Assembly: GCF_000380025.1 (NCBI RefSeq)
Contig: NZ_KB904160.1
Location: 184 to 51,684, forward strand
Length of the DNA stretch: 51,501 bases
Direction of reading: 5' to 3'
Source: Streptococcus entericus DSM 14446
GTDB lineage: Bacteria > Bacillota > Bacilli > Lactobacillales > Streptococcaceae
Both the position numbers and the translations under genes were made by a program. How positions within the stretch are numbered: the stretch's first letter is position 1; each line of letters opens with the position of its first letter. Below, piece after piece: positions 9,062-16,670 of the stretch. A model generated the notes under the pieces. The model did no database searches. It was not told the origin of the DNA and worked only from the letters and a program-made list of their open reading frames with translations.

Positions 9062-9099
9062 TAAAATGGCAGAATAGGTTGTAAACGCCTTATCCTCTC

Positions 9100-9128
9100 T
9101 TGAAAAATGGCCATATTTTTGCTACAAT
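9100..9128 (+). promoter_or_regulatory. SigA promoter of yqgQ-glcK (predicted leaderless start)
   Basis: TTGAAA (9100-9105), 17-bp spacer, TACAAT (9123-9128). Only six bases separate the -10 from the yqgQ ATG, so transcription should begin at or within a base or two of the start codon. Confidence 0.8.
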
Positions 9129-9134
9129 AGCCCT

Positions 9135-9350
9135 ATGAAAACACTCTACGATGTGCAACAATTGCTCAAACGTTTTGGGCTGATTATCTACATGGGTAAA
9201 CGTCTTTATGACATTGAGGTCATGCAGATTGAGCTCAAGCGGCTTTATGAGCAGGAGTTAGTGGCGCGTGAAGAGTATCTGCTGGCTCAGTTGATTTTAC
9301 GACGAGAGCGCAAGATCGAGATAGAACGTGAGGAGAACAAACATGGCTAA
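9135..9350 (+). CDS. yqgQ: YqgQ family small protein
   Basis: Small cytoplasmic protein of 71 aa, all-helical and highly charged at the C-terminus; it resembles Bacillus YqgQ, which also precedes glcK. The N-terminal YDVQQLLKRFG block is the conserved part and supports this start codon. No Shine-Dalgarno sequence is present, and the promoter -10 box ends six bases before the ATG, so the mRNA is predicted to be leaderless. The gene overlaps glcK by 8 bp, and the glcK ribosome site lies inside it. Function is unknown; co-conservation with glucokinase is the only hint. Confidence 0.82.
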   Translation: MKTLYDVQQLLKRFGLIIYMGKRLYDIEVMQIELKRLYEQELVAREEYLLAQLILRRERKIEIEREENKHG

Positions 9351-10314
9351 AAAATTGATTGGGATTGACCTTGGTGGTACAACGGTGAAGTTTGGTATTC
9401 TAACCTTAGACGGTCAGGTACAGGAAAAATGGGCCATTGAGACCAATATTCTGGAGGAAGGGTGCCATATTGTCCCTGACATTATCGCGTCTATCAAGCA
9501 TCGTTTGGAACTGTACGGGATGAAACCCTCAGATATCGCAGGCATTGGTATGGGATCGCCAGGTGCGGTGGATCGTGAACAAAAAACGGTGACAGGAGCC
9601 TTTAACCTCAACTGGGCTAAAACTCAGGCGGTGGGCGCTGCTATTGCCCAAGAACTAGGTATCCCCTTTGCCATCGACAATGACGCCAATGTGGCGGCCC
9701 TGGGCGAGCGCTGGGTTGGTGCGGGAGATAATAAGCCAGATGTGGTTTTTGTGACGCTGGGAACTGGTGTTGGCGGTGGGATTATTGCTGATGGCAACCT
9801 GATTCACGGTGTGGCTGGTGCTGGTGGCGAGATCGGGCACATCATTGTTGAACCAGACGGAGGCTTTGCTTGTACTTGTGGCAATAGTGGCTGCCTGGAA
9901 ACGGTGGCTTCAGCGACAGGAGTTGTTCGGGTCGCTCGTCTTTTGGCAGAGAGTTATGAGGGTGACTCCAGTATTAAAGTGGCGATTGACAACGGTGACG
10001 AGGTAACCAGTAAGGATATTTTTGTGGCAGCTGAGGCTGGAGATGCTTTCGCAGATAGCGTGGTGGAGCAGGTCGGCTTCTATCTAGGGTTGGCCGCAGC
10101 CAATATCTCTAACATTTTAAACCCTGATGCCGTGGTCTTCGGTGGTGGGGTATCTGCTGCTGGTGAGTTTTTGCGCGCTCGGATTGAGAAGTATTTTGTG
10201 CGCTTTACCTTCCCACAGGTACGTCAGTCAACTGTTTTGAAAATAGCAGAGCTGGGTAACGATGCGGGCATTATCGGAGCAGCCAGCTTGGCTAGTAAGT
10301 TTGTAACAGCATAA
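9343..10314 (+). CDS. glcK: Glucokinase, ROK family
   Basis: ATP-dependent glucose kinase (323 aa), cytoplasmic, first step of glycolysis for non-PTS glucose. The start at 9343 has AGGAG at 9331-9335; an in-frame codon at 9328 has no site. Motifs: IGIDLGGTTVKFG phosphate loop (residues 6-18), DNDANVAALGE catalytic segment, GTGVGGGIIADG, and the zinc-binding ROK signature CTCGNSGCLE with Cys177, Cys179 and Cys184. It is translationally coupled to yqgQ and followed 9 bp later by a rhodanese-like gene, forming a three-gene operon ended by a strong terminator. Confidence 0.93.
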   Translation: MAKKLIGIDLGGTTVKFGILTLDGQVQEKWAIETNILEEGCHIVPDIIASIKHRLELYGMKPSDIAGIGMGSPGAVDREQKTVTGAFNLNWAKTQAVGAAIAQELGIPFAIDNDANVAALGERWVGAGDNKPDVVFVTLGTGVGGGIIADGNLIHGVAGAGGEIGHIIVEPDGGFACTCGNSGCLETVASATGVVRVARLLAESYEGDSSIKVAIDNGDEVTSKDIFVAAEAGDAFADSVVEQVGFYLGLAAANISNILNPDAVVFGGGVSAAGEFLRARIEKYFVRFTFPQVRQSTVLKIAELGNDAGIIGAASLASKFVTA

Positions 10315-10323
10315 GGAGGAGCT

Positions 10324-10722
10324 ATGTCTGATGTTATGATAACGGTAGCTGCATGGTTACTTGTTCTTGTCTTGATTGCCTATATCATTTGGAACTACTT
10401 CCGACTAAAAAAGGCAGCCAATTATGTCTCAAATGCAGAATTTCAAGAACTGATTCGTGCGGGTGGGCAATTGATTGATATTCGTGATTCAAAACTTTTC
10501 CAGAAAAAGCATATTTTAGGGGCTAGGAATTTTCCCATGCTACCAAAGGAACAGTTTGAAGCCTCTTTGCCAGCCCTTCGTAAGAATAAGCCTGTTCTTA
10601 TCTATGAAGGTGCTAGAGGGCAAGCGGCGGGTCGCGCAGCCCTTATTCTCAAAAAATCTGGCTTCACGGATATTTACGTGTTAAGTGACGGCTTTGATTA
10701 TTGGAATGGCAAGGTGAAATAA
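10324..10722 (+). CDS. Membrane-anchored rhodanese-like protein lacking the catalytic Cys
   Basis: Protein of 132 aa with one N-terminal TM helix (residues about 5-24) followed by a rhodanese fold (about 38-130: LIDIRDSKLFQKKHILGARNFP, split here as the CH2A-type motif). The active-site loop, usually carrying Cys in a C-x-x-G-x-R context, reads YEGARGQAAGR around residue 99: Glu occupies the Cys place, so sulfur transfer is unlikely. This gene commonly follows glcK in streptococci. The likely role is protein binding or scaffolding at the membrane; exact function unknown. GGAGGA precedes the ATG. Confidence 0.85.
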   Translation: MSDVMITVAAWLLVLVLIAYIIWNYFRLKKAANYVSNAEFQELIRAGGQLIDIRDSKLFQKKHILGARNFPMLPKEQFEASLPALRKNKPVLIYEGARGQAAGRAALILKKSGFTDIYVLSDGFDYWNGKVK

Positions 10723-10725
10723 AAC

Positions 10726-10752
10726 AAAAAAATCCTCAGTTGGGGATTTTTT
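10726..10752 (+). terminator. Rho-independent terminator after the yqgQ-glcK operon
   Basis: A-rich left arm with ATCC, loop TCAGTTGG, right arm GGATTTTTT merging with the T-tract. Confidence 0.75.
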
Positions 10753-10960
10753 GTGTATTCTTGGGCCAGTTTCGCTGCTAAGAAGAAGTGGGGAGAGTTT
10801 AGTTGGCGTATGTATTTTGGCTTTAGCTTTATGCCTGTTCTCAAACTATACTGATCGTTATGTCCTTATGTTTTTATCAAGGGAGTCTTTATTCTTGCTT
10901 ATTTTAAAAAAGAATGAAAACATTTACACCATCATCAGCTCTGCTATTTCCCAAAAAGTA

Positions 10961-10969
10961 TGCTATAAT
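10961..10969 (+). promoter_or_regulatory. Extended -10 promoter of typA
   Basis: TGC-TATAAT (TG at 10961, TATAAT 10964-10969), 31 bp before the typA ATG; no clear -35. The preceding 200 bp (10753-10960) hold nothing else I can support. Confidence 0.65.
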
Positions 10970-11000
10970 GGTTCAGTTAAACTAGAAAAAAGAGGAAATT

Positions 11001-12845
11001 ATGACCACTTTACGTACTGATATTAGAAACATTGCCATCATCGCCCACGTTGACCACGGAAAGACAACCTTGGTAGATGAGTTGCTTAAGCAATCCCAGA
11101 CCCTCGATGCGCGGACAGAGTTGTCGGAGCGGGCTATGGACTCAAACGACATCGAAAAAGAGCGTGGCATCACTATTTTGGCAAAAAACACAGCTGTTGC
11201 TTATAATGATGTGCGTATCAATATCATGGACACCCCAGGTCACGCGGACTTCGGTGGTGAGGTTGAACGCATCATGAAAATGGTAGATGGGGTAGTCCTT
11301 GTGGTAGATGCCTATGAAGGGACAATGCCTCAGACCCGTTTCGTGCTGAAAAAAGCTCTGGAACAAGATTTGACACCGATCGTGGTGGTCAACAAGATTG
11401 ATAAACCATCAGCTCGTCCAGCAGAAGTTGTGGATGAAGTCTTGGAACTCTTCATCGAACTTGGCGCTGACGATGATCAGCTAGAATTTCCAGTTGTCTA
11501 TGCGTCAGCCATCAACGGGACAACATCCTTATCAGATGACCCTGCGGATCAAGAAAAGACCATGAGCCATCTCTTTGATACCATCATCGAGCATATCCCA
11601 GCACCAGTGGATAATTCTGACGAGCCACTCCAGTTCCAAGTATCGCTCCTTGATTACAACGACTTTGTTGGTCGTATCGGTATCGGTCGTGTCTTCCGTG
11701 GTACGGTTAAGGTCGGTGACCAAGTGACCCTGTCTAAGCTCGATGGCACGACGAAGAACTTCCGTGTGACCAAGCTCTTTGGTTTCTTCGGCTTAGAGCG
11801 CAAGGAAATCCAAGAAGCTAAAGCGGGGGATTTGATTGCTGTTTCAGGGATGGAGGACATCTTTGTCGGAGAAACAGTGACGCCGACAGATGCAGTTGAA
11901 GCCCTGCCAGTGCTTCGCATTGATGAGCCGACCCTTCAGATGACCTTCCTTGTTAACAATTCACCATTTGCAGGTCGTGAAGGTAAATGGGTGACCTCTC
12001 GTAAGTTGGAAGAACGCCTCTTGGCTGAGCTTCAAACCGATGTTTCCCTGCGCGTGGAGCCAACTGATTCACCTGACAAGTGGACGGTGTCTGGACGTGG
12101 TGAGTTGCACCTTTCCATCCTCATTGAAACCATGCGTCGTGAGGGTTATGAACTTCAAGTCTCTCGACCAGAAGTGATTATCAAAGAGATTGACGGTGTC
12201 AAATGCGAACCCTTTGAACGCGTACAAATCGACACCCCAGAAGAGTATCAAGGTGCTATTATCCAAGCCCTGTCTGAGCGCAAAGGTGATATGCTTGATA
12301 TGCAGATGGTCGGTAACGGTCAGACGCGTCTGATTTTCCTCATTCCAGCCCGTGGCTTGATTGGTTTTTCAACCGAGTTCCTATCCATGACCCGTGGTTA
12401 CGGGATTATGAACCACACCTTTGATCAATACCTGCCGATGGTTGCTGGTGAGATTGGCGGTCGCCACCGTGGTGCTCTCGTCTCTATCGATCAAGGGAAG
12501 GCAACGACCTACTCCATCATGCGGATTGAGGAGCGCGGAACAATCTTTGTTAACCCAGGCACGGAAGTCTACGAAGGCATGATTATCGGGGAAAATTCAC
12601 GCGATAACGATTTGACGGTTAACATCACAACAGCGAAACAGATGACCAACGTCCGTTCAGCAACCAAAGACCAGACAGCTGTGATTAAAACCCCACGTAT
12701 TTTGACCTTGGAAGAATCTCTTGAATTCCTCAACGACGATGAGTACATGGAAGTCACGCCGGAGTCAATTCGCCTACGTAAACAAGTGCTCAACAAAGCA
12801 GAGCGTGATAAGGCAGCGAAAAAGAAAAAATTAGCAGCTGAGTAA
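11001..12845 (+). CDS. typA: Ribosome-associated GTPase TypA/BipA
   Basis: Translational GTPase (614 aa, usual length) acting on the ribosome in 50S assembly and stress growth. The G domain is near the N-terminus: G1 [10 protein letters not shown] (residues about 15-24), G2 RGIT, G3 [15 protein letters not shown]4 [12 protein letters not shown]-Tu-like domain II and two EF-G-like domains follow (ISRPEVI..., [16 protein letters not shown]), then the C-terminal domain unique to BipA ending in a lysine-rich tail. AGAGGAAA precedes the ATG. The small DUF3165 gene follows after 15 bp, as in other streptococci. Confidence 0.95.
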   Translation: MTTLRTDIRNIAIIAHVDHGKTTLVDELLKQSQTLDARTELSERAMDSNDIEKERGITILAKNTAVAYNDVRINIMDTPGHADFGGEVERIMKMVDGVVLVVDAYEGTMPQTRFVLKKALEQDLTPIVVVNKIDKPSARPAEVVDEVLELFIELGADDDQLEFPVVYASAINGTTSLSDDPADQEKTMSHLFDTIIEHIPAPVDNSDEPLQFQVSLLDYNDFVGRIGIGRVFRGTVKVGDQVTLSKLDGTTKNFRVTKLFGFFGLERKEIQEAKAGDLIAVSGMEDIFVGETVTPTDAVEALPVLRIDEPTLQMTFLVNNSPFAGREGKWVTSRKLEERLLAELQTDVSLRVEPTDSPDKWTVSGRGELHLSILIETMRREGYELQVSRPEVIIKEIDGVKCEPFERVQIDTPEEYQGAIIQALSERKGDMLDMQMVGNGQTRLIFLIPARGLIGFSTEFLSMTRGYGIMNHTFDQYLPMVAGEIGGRHRGALVSIDQGKATTYSIMRIEERGTIFVNPGTEVYEGMIIGENSRDNDLTVNITTAKQMTNVRSATKDQTAVIKTPRILTLEESLEFLNDDEYMEVTPESIRLRKQVLNKAERDKAAKKKKLAAE

Positions 12846-12860
12846 GCTAGGGAGGTTGCG

Positions 12861-13109
12861 GTGTTTTATCTCATTGTTGGCGTATTACTAGCTATCTACT
12901 ATATTTTTGCTGCACCGAAGACGATTAAGGGAACGCTAAATACCGTACTGGTTGTCGGTGTGCTAGCCCTCTGCTTGGTTTTAGGAGTTTTAGGGCTTAT
13001 AAAAGTGATGCAGTCGCCGCCAGAAATTTTTGTCGGCTTGCTCATGACAATTCTTGGGGTGTTTACCTTGAGAGACGTCGCAAAACTATCTCCTAAAAAC
13101 AAACGTTAA
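12861..13109 (+). CDS. Small membrane protein, DUF3165 family
   Basis: An 82-aa protein with a GTG start and a perfect GGGAGG 6 bp upstream. Two to three hydrophobic helices (residues about 2-17, 24-45, 50-68) and a basic C-terminus LSPKNKR. It resembles the DUF3165 proteins that sit behind typA in streptococci; assignment is from memory of that context. No function is known. Probably co-transcribed with typA and ended by the hairpin at 13152. Confidence 0.7.
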   Translation: MFYLIVGVLLAIYYIFAAPKTIKGTLNTVLVVGVLALCLVLGVLGLIKVMQSPPEIFVGLLMTILGVFTLRDVAKLSPKNKR

Positions 13110-13151
13110 CATCAGGATCTAATCCAGTTGAACAACTAGATAACAAATGAA

Positions 13152-13204
13152 AACTGACCAAGGGTAGTATGCCTTCAAATGCTACCTTTGGTCAGTTATT
13201 TTTG
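13152..13204 (+). terminator. Strong terminator of typA-DUF3165
   Basis: 16-bp stem AACTGACCAAGGGTAG / CTACCTTTGGTCAGTT with one G-T pair, 14-nt loop, then TATTTTT. Confidence 0.85.
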
Positions 13205-13263
13205 ATGGTCTTTTGTTTAACATGAGTCCTATCTATGTATGGCGCTCCCAACTGTTGACCAAA

Positions 13264-13292
13264 ATTAAAAATAGCTAGTTGCTATTTTTAAT
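13264..13292 (-). terminator. AT-rich perfect hairpin, possible terminator of the codY operon
   Basis: Perfect 12-bp stem ATTAAAAATAGC / GCTATTTTTAAT with loop TAGTT, 124 bp beyond the nicotinamidase stop on the minus strand. The stem is AT-rich, so termination strength is uncertain. Confidence 0.4.
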
Positions 13293-13415
13293 AGATATTT
13301 ACTTTTAATTATTTAGCTGTTCATCTAAGCACCAACTGGTGTTATTTGATACAAGGATAGAGAAGTATCAGAACCCTAGTCAGTTGATTTGCAATAGAGA
13401 TTCAGAGACAGGCGT

Positions 13416-13970
13416 TTATAAGGTTGTCACAGTTGCCCCAAGAACGGTCTCGAAATGAGCCAATGCCCATTCTTGTCGATTTTGGTCAAGTGTGGCAACA
13501 GCGTCAGCGATAATTTCGATCTGATAGCCAAGATTATAGGCTGAGATTGCCGTATGAAGGACACAAATATCAGTTAAGACACCTGTTAGAATGACAGTTG
13601 TCACGCCCCGCTCCCTTAGCCGAATATCTAAGTCTGTGCCGGAAAATGCAGAGTAGTGACGCTTGTCTAACCAGAAGACACGGTCGGAGGTTTTGATGGT
13701 TTGAAAAACGTCATGTAACTGACCGTAGAGACGACGCCCCGCAGTCCCCTTGATGTTATGTGGGGGAAAAAGTCTTGATTCAGGGTGAAAGCGATCGTTG
13801 TCATCATGACCGTCAATCGCAAAGAAAACATAATCTCCCTGGGTATAAGCGGTTTGAACGGAGCGAGAAATCGCCTGCTCAATAGCTTGGGCAGGCTTTC
13901 CTGCAGTTAACTTCCCCTCGTCAGCTACAAAATCAACAGTATAATCAATGCAAATTAATGCTTTAGTCAT
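13416..13970 (-). CDS. pncA: Isochorismatase-family hydrolase, probable nicotinamidase/pyrazinamidase
   Basis: Cysteine hydrolase of 184 aa converting nicotinamide to nicotinate for NAD salvage. The catalytic triad is visible as Asp9 (LICIDYTVDF), Lys103 (WLDKRHYSAF) and Cys136 (LTDICVLHTA); the metal site is Asp53-x-His55 with His62 nearby. The preceding cis-peptide-type loop TGVLTDIC is conserved. The gene begins 5 bp after codY on the same strand, so it is co-transcribed with it, an arrangement common in streptococci. TTGGAG lies before the ATG. The family is certain; the substrate is by homology. Confidence 0.85.
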   Translation of the reverse strand: MTKALICIDYTVDFVADEGKLTAGKPAQAIEQAISRSVQTAYTQGDYVFFAIDGHDDNDRFHPESRLFPPHNIKGTAGRRLYGQLHDVFQTIKTSDRVFWLDKRHYSAFSGTDLDIRLRERGVTTVILTGVLTDICVLHTAISAYNLGYQIEIIADAVATLDQNRQEWALAHFETVLGATVTTL

Positions 13971-13975
13971 TTTGC

Positions 13976-14752
13976 TTAATTCTCCAAATGATCAAAAATA
14001 CCAGTATTGAGAACTTTAATGTAGGTTCCCTTCATGCCGAGAGAGCGACTTTCGATAATCCCTGCGCTTTCTAGCTTACGAAGAGCATTAACAATCACAC
14101 TGCGGGTAATGCCGATACGATCAGCGATAACAGAAGCCGTTAAGCGCCCTTCTGTGCCACCTAGCTCAGTCAAAATAGCTGAAACAGCTTTTGTTTCGGA
14201 GTAAGACAGCGTGTTGACCGCCATGGTAACAGCAGTTTCTTGACGAATGGTTTCCTCCATCTTTTCGTTTTGCAGGTTCAGTAGCTGTGTCCCGACAACA
14301 GTCGCCGCCAGTTCCGCTAAAATTAAATCCTCATCGGTAAACGGTTTATCATTTCTCCAGATAAAGAGGGTTCCTAATCGGCTCCCGCCGCCATAAATAG
14401 GAGATAAGGTAGTTAGACCGTCAGGATAGACATCTTGGGCATCCATAGGAAAGATAGTCAATTCATCAGAAACAGGGACATTGGCCAAGGTCTCATAGAC
14501 ACGAGATACTGCTCTAATATAAATTTCTGGCAGTTGATTGGTTTCAAAAAATTCCTCAACTCGGTCATTGGTTGCCTTATAATTAAGACGGTAACCTAGA
14601 AAATATCCTTTACTATCAATAATCGCTGCATTACAGTCAATGATGTCAGCTAATTGACCAGCCATTGCAGTGTAGGGCAGGTCATTGTCTAGTTGTTCGA
14701 CAGTTCGTTGAAGAATGGCTGTTATTTTTCGAGTTTTCGTTAATAAGTTCAC
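13976..14752 (-). CDS. codY: GTP/branched-chain amino acid-sensing global repressor CodY
   Basis: DNA-binding regulator of 258 aa. An N-terminal GAF ligand domain (residues about 1-155, [17 protein letters not shown]) binds branched-chain amino acids. The C-terminal winged helix (about 205-240) shows the near-invariant [20 protein letters not shown] recognition segment. The start is GTG: no ATG is in frame upstream, and the residues [16 protein letters not shown] align with known CodY N-termini. It represses amino-acid transport and biosynthesis in rich conditions. A CodY box sits directly upstream of its own promoter. The next minus-strand gene upstream is alaT, about 300 bp away. Confidence 0.95.
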   Translation of the reverse strand: MNLLTKTRKITAILQRTVEQLDNDLPYTAMAGQLADIIDCNAAIIDSKGYFLGYRLNYKATNDRVEEFFETNQLPEIYIRAVSRVYETLANVPVSDELTIFPMDAQDVYPDGLTTLSPIYGGGSRLGTLFIWRNDKPFTDEDLILAELAATVVGTQLLNLQNEKMEETIRQETAVTMAVNTLSYSETKAVSAILTELGGTEGRLTASVIADRIGITRSVIVNALRKLESAGIIESRSLGMKGTYIKVLNTGIFDHLEN

Positions 14753-14784
14753 GATAGGTCTCTTTCTATTTTTTTGTCATTTCT

Positions 14785-14813
14785 ATTATAGCAAAGCCGT
14801 TAAAGAATAGCAA
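14785..14813 (-). promoter_or_regulatory. codY promoter
   Basis: Minus strand: TTGCTA (14808-14813), 17-bp spacer, TATAAT (14785-14790) preceded by TGC (extended -10). It lies 32 bp from the GTG start. Confidence 0.75.
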
Positions 14814-14815
14814 AC

Positions 14816-14830
14816 AATTATCTGAAAATT
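14816..14830. promoter_or_regulatory. CodY box upstream of codY
   Basis: AATTATCTGAAAATT matches the consensus AATTTTCWGAAAATT with one mismatch. It lies two bases upstream of the -35 hexamer, a position consistent with autoregulation. Confidence 0.75.
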
Positions 14831-15025
14831 TTTTACTGTTTTGACGATTTTGATAATTGCCCTTAACTCAGGCAGTGAGATGTTGTCGGATATTTACCAG
14901 TCAAGACGTCTAGACAGCAGGCAGTAGGAGATGGCGCAAGAAAAAAACCAGGAGACGGTTTAAAGGAGACCCTAGAACGGATAATACACCAAGGATTGTG
15001 TTTTGGTGAAATGATATTAGCAAAT

Positions 15026-15055
15026 TGAAAAGACTAGGACTTTCGTCCCAGCCTT
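15026..15055 (-). terminator. alaT terminator with GAAA tetraloop
   Basis: On the minus strand AAGGCTGGGAC-GAAA-GTCCTAGTCTT forms an 11-bp stem with two G-U pairs and a GNRA loop, followed by a T-rich run. The G-U pairs fit only minus-strand RNA, which shows the direction. Confidence 0.85.
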
Positions 15056-15056
15056 A

Positions 15057-16271
15057 TTAACGTCTGTAGCGATTCAGATGGCGAGCGAGCTTTTCTTGCA
15101 AATCACCGAGTTCTTCGACGGTAGGCAAGTAAACGATGCGGAAGTGGTCTGGGTCTTTCCAGTTGAAGCCCCGACCGTGTACCAGCATGACTTTTTCTTG
15201 CTTCAAAAACTCTAGGACAAATTGTTCATCGTCCTCAATCCGGTACATGTCTCGGTCAATCTTTGGAAAGACATAGAGTCCAGCCTTTGGCTTAACGGTA
15301 GACAGTCCGGGAATGTCGTTGACCGCCCTAGTGATAAATTCACGCTGCTCGTAAAGGCGGCCTCCAGGCTTTAACAACTCATCCACTGACTGGTAGCCAC
15401 CTAGCGATGTCTGCACCACTTGCTGGGCAAGGACATTTGAACAGAGCCGCATGTTGGACATCATATTAAGCCCTTCGATGTAGCCCTTGACGTGGTCCTT
15501 GCGACCAGATAGAACCATCCAACCCACACGGAAGCCGCAGATACGGTGGGATTTGGAGAGACCATTCATGGTCACGACAAAGACATCTGGCGCCAAGCTG
15601 GCAATCGGTGTGTGCTCCAGACCGTCAAAGACCATACGATCGTAAATCTCGTCTGAGAAGATAATCAGCTCGTGCTGACGGGCAATCTCCACAATCTCCT
15701 CAAGCAGTTCTTTAGGATACAGCGCTCCTGTCGGGTTATTGGGATTGATGATGACGATGGCCTTGGTGCGGTCAGAAATCTTGCTCTTGATGTCGTCAAT
15801 GTCAGGGTTCCACTCGGCTTGCTCGTCACAGATATAGTGGACGGCATGACCACCAGCTAGGCTGACAGCAGCTGTCCACAGAGGGTAATCTGGCATCGGC
15901 ACCAATACCTCGTCGCCATTGTCCAAGAGCGCGTGCATGGACATGGTGATGAGTTCAGAGACCCCATTTCCGATATAGATATCATCCACATCAATATTTG
16001 GGAAATGTTTGAGCTGGCAATACTGCATGATGGCCTTGCGGGCAGAGAAAATCCCCTTGGAATTGGCATAGCCTTCTGACTGACGCGCATTGCGAATCAG
16101 GTCACGAATGACCTCATCAGGAGCGGTGAAGCCGAATTCGGCTGGATTACCAGTATTCAACCGCAAAATTCGCTCACCATTAGCCCGCATACGGTTGGCC
16201 TCATCAAGGACAGGACCACGAATGTCGTAAGCGACATGTTCTAATTTAGATGATTTGTTGTATTGTTTCAT
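15057..16271 (-). CDS. alaT: Pyridoxal-phosphate aminotransferase, alanine transaminase type
   Basis: Fold-type I aminotransferase of 404 aa, predicted to interconvert pyruvate/glutamate and alanine/2-oxoglutarate. The PLP-binding Lys240 is in NGLSKSHRICGFRVGW; substrate and cofactor residues lie in LNTGNPAEFGF (residues about 38-48), NPNNPTG (176-182) and FSDEIYDR (205-212). It resembles the AlaT group found next to codY in streptococci. It has its own promoter and terminator. The ribosome site GAGGT lies upstream of the ATG. Substrate assignment is by similarity only. Confidence 0.87.
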   Translation of the reverse strand: MKQYNKSSKLEHVAYDIRGPVLDEANRMRANGERILRLNTGNPAEFGFTAPDEVIRDLIRNARQSEGYANSKGIFSARKAIMQYCQLKHFPNIDVDDIYIGNGVSELITMSMHALLDNGDEVLVPMPDYPLWTAAVSLAGGHAVHYICDEQAEWNPDIDDIKSKISDRTKAIVIINPNNPTGALYPKELLEEIVEIARQHELIIFSDEIYDRMVFDGLEHTPIASLAPDVFVVTMNGLSKSHRICGFRVGWMVLSGRKDHVKGYIEGLNMMSNMRLCSNVLAQQVVQTSLGGYQSVDELLKPGGRLYEQREFITRAVNDIPGLSTVKPKAGLYVFPKIDRDMYRIEDDEQFVLEFLKQEKVMLVHGRGFNWKDPDHFRIVYLPTVEELGDLQEKLARHLNRYRR

Positions 16272-16290
16272 AAACTTACCTCGCTTAAAA

Positions 16291-16319
16291 ATTATACTCC
16301 TATTTTTGTAAAAAGTAAA
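16291..16319 (-). promoter_or_regulatory. alaT promoter
   Basis: Minus strand: TTTACT (16314-16319), 17-bp spacer, TATAAT (16291-16296), about 20 bp before the ATG. Confidence 0.7.
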
Positions 16320-16600
16320 AGGGAAGATGAGTTGTTTTTTTGTAATACTTCTTTTTTTGGCGTCATATGATAAATAAAATTAGATAACTAGGAGCAAAAA
16401 AATTGAGATAATGGCGAAAAATGGTGATGCTGTTTTGAGAACGTGGTACTGTTGCTATTGAAAAGAAAACGGCTCAGAAAGAAAAAAGGTAACAGTTTTT
16501 TAGTTACCATGAGATGATCGTGTCCACAGTTGCTTGCCCTCATCACTCTCGCTTATTCAACAATCGGAGTAGTTTTTGAATGATTAGCCAAAATTGCATA

Positions 16601-16654
16601 AAAAAACTGAAAAGAAGACCAATCAAGCACCTGCAGGTTCTTGACTGAGTCTTC
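16601..16654 (-). terminator. Terminator of the glycerophosphodiesterase gene
   Basis: Long minus-strand hairpin: GAAGAC closes onto GTCTTC, with CAGTCAAG/CTTGATTG and ACC-TGCA-GGT inside, then TTTTCAGTTTTTT. Confidence 0.85.
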
Positions 16655-16670
16655 TCCTCGTGTTAAGCCT

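Larger units (their letters stand above)
13110..13415. other. Non-coding stretch between DUF3165 and the nicotinamidase gene
   Basis: It contains the strong terminator at 13152-13204 and an AT-rich perfect hairpin at 13264-13292. I see no promoter, RNA gene or credible ORF in the rest. Confidence 0.6.
14753..15056. other. Non-coding stretch upstream of codY
   Basis: It holds the codY promoter (14785-14813), a CodY box (14816-14830) and the alaT terminator (15026-15055). The central part (14835-15020) has no ORF or structure I can support. From memory, other streptococci carry a universal-stress-protein gene between alaT and codY; none is present here. Confidence 0.6.
16272..16670. other. Non-coding stretch between the phosphodiesterase gene and alaT
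   Basis: It holds the alaT promoter, a small hairpin GGTAAC/GTTACC at 16488-16508 with a minus-strand T-tract beside it, and the terminator at 16601-16654. Two 16-codon plus-strand ORFs exist but lack convincing start signals; I do not call them. Confidence 0.5.

Noticed and set aside
9078..9093. cre-like TTGTAAACGCCTTATC between the RpiR and yqgQ promoters
   Set aside because: Right half does not fit the consensus (two or more mismatches), weaker than the three cre candidates reported.
10751..11020. 89-codon plus-strand ORF before typA
   Set aside because: TTG start in a terminator T-tract, no ribosome site, runs across the typA promoter and start; composition unlike neighbouring genes.
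16340..16475. Two 16-codon plus-strand peptides, one hydrophobic, as type I toxin candidates
   Set aside because: No convincing ribosome sites or antisense RNA promoter; length too short to support.
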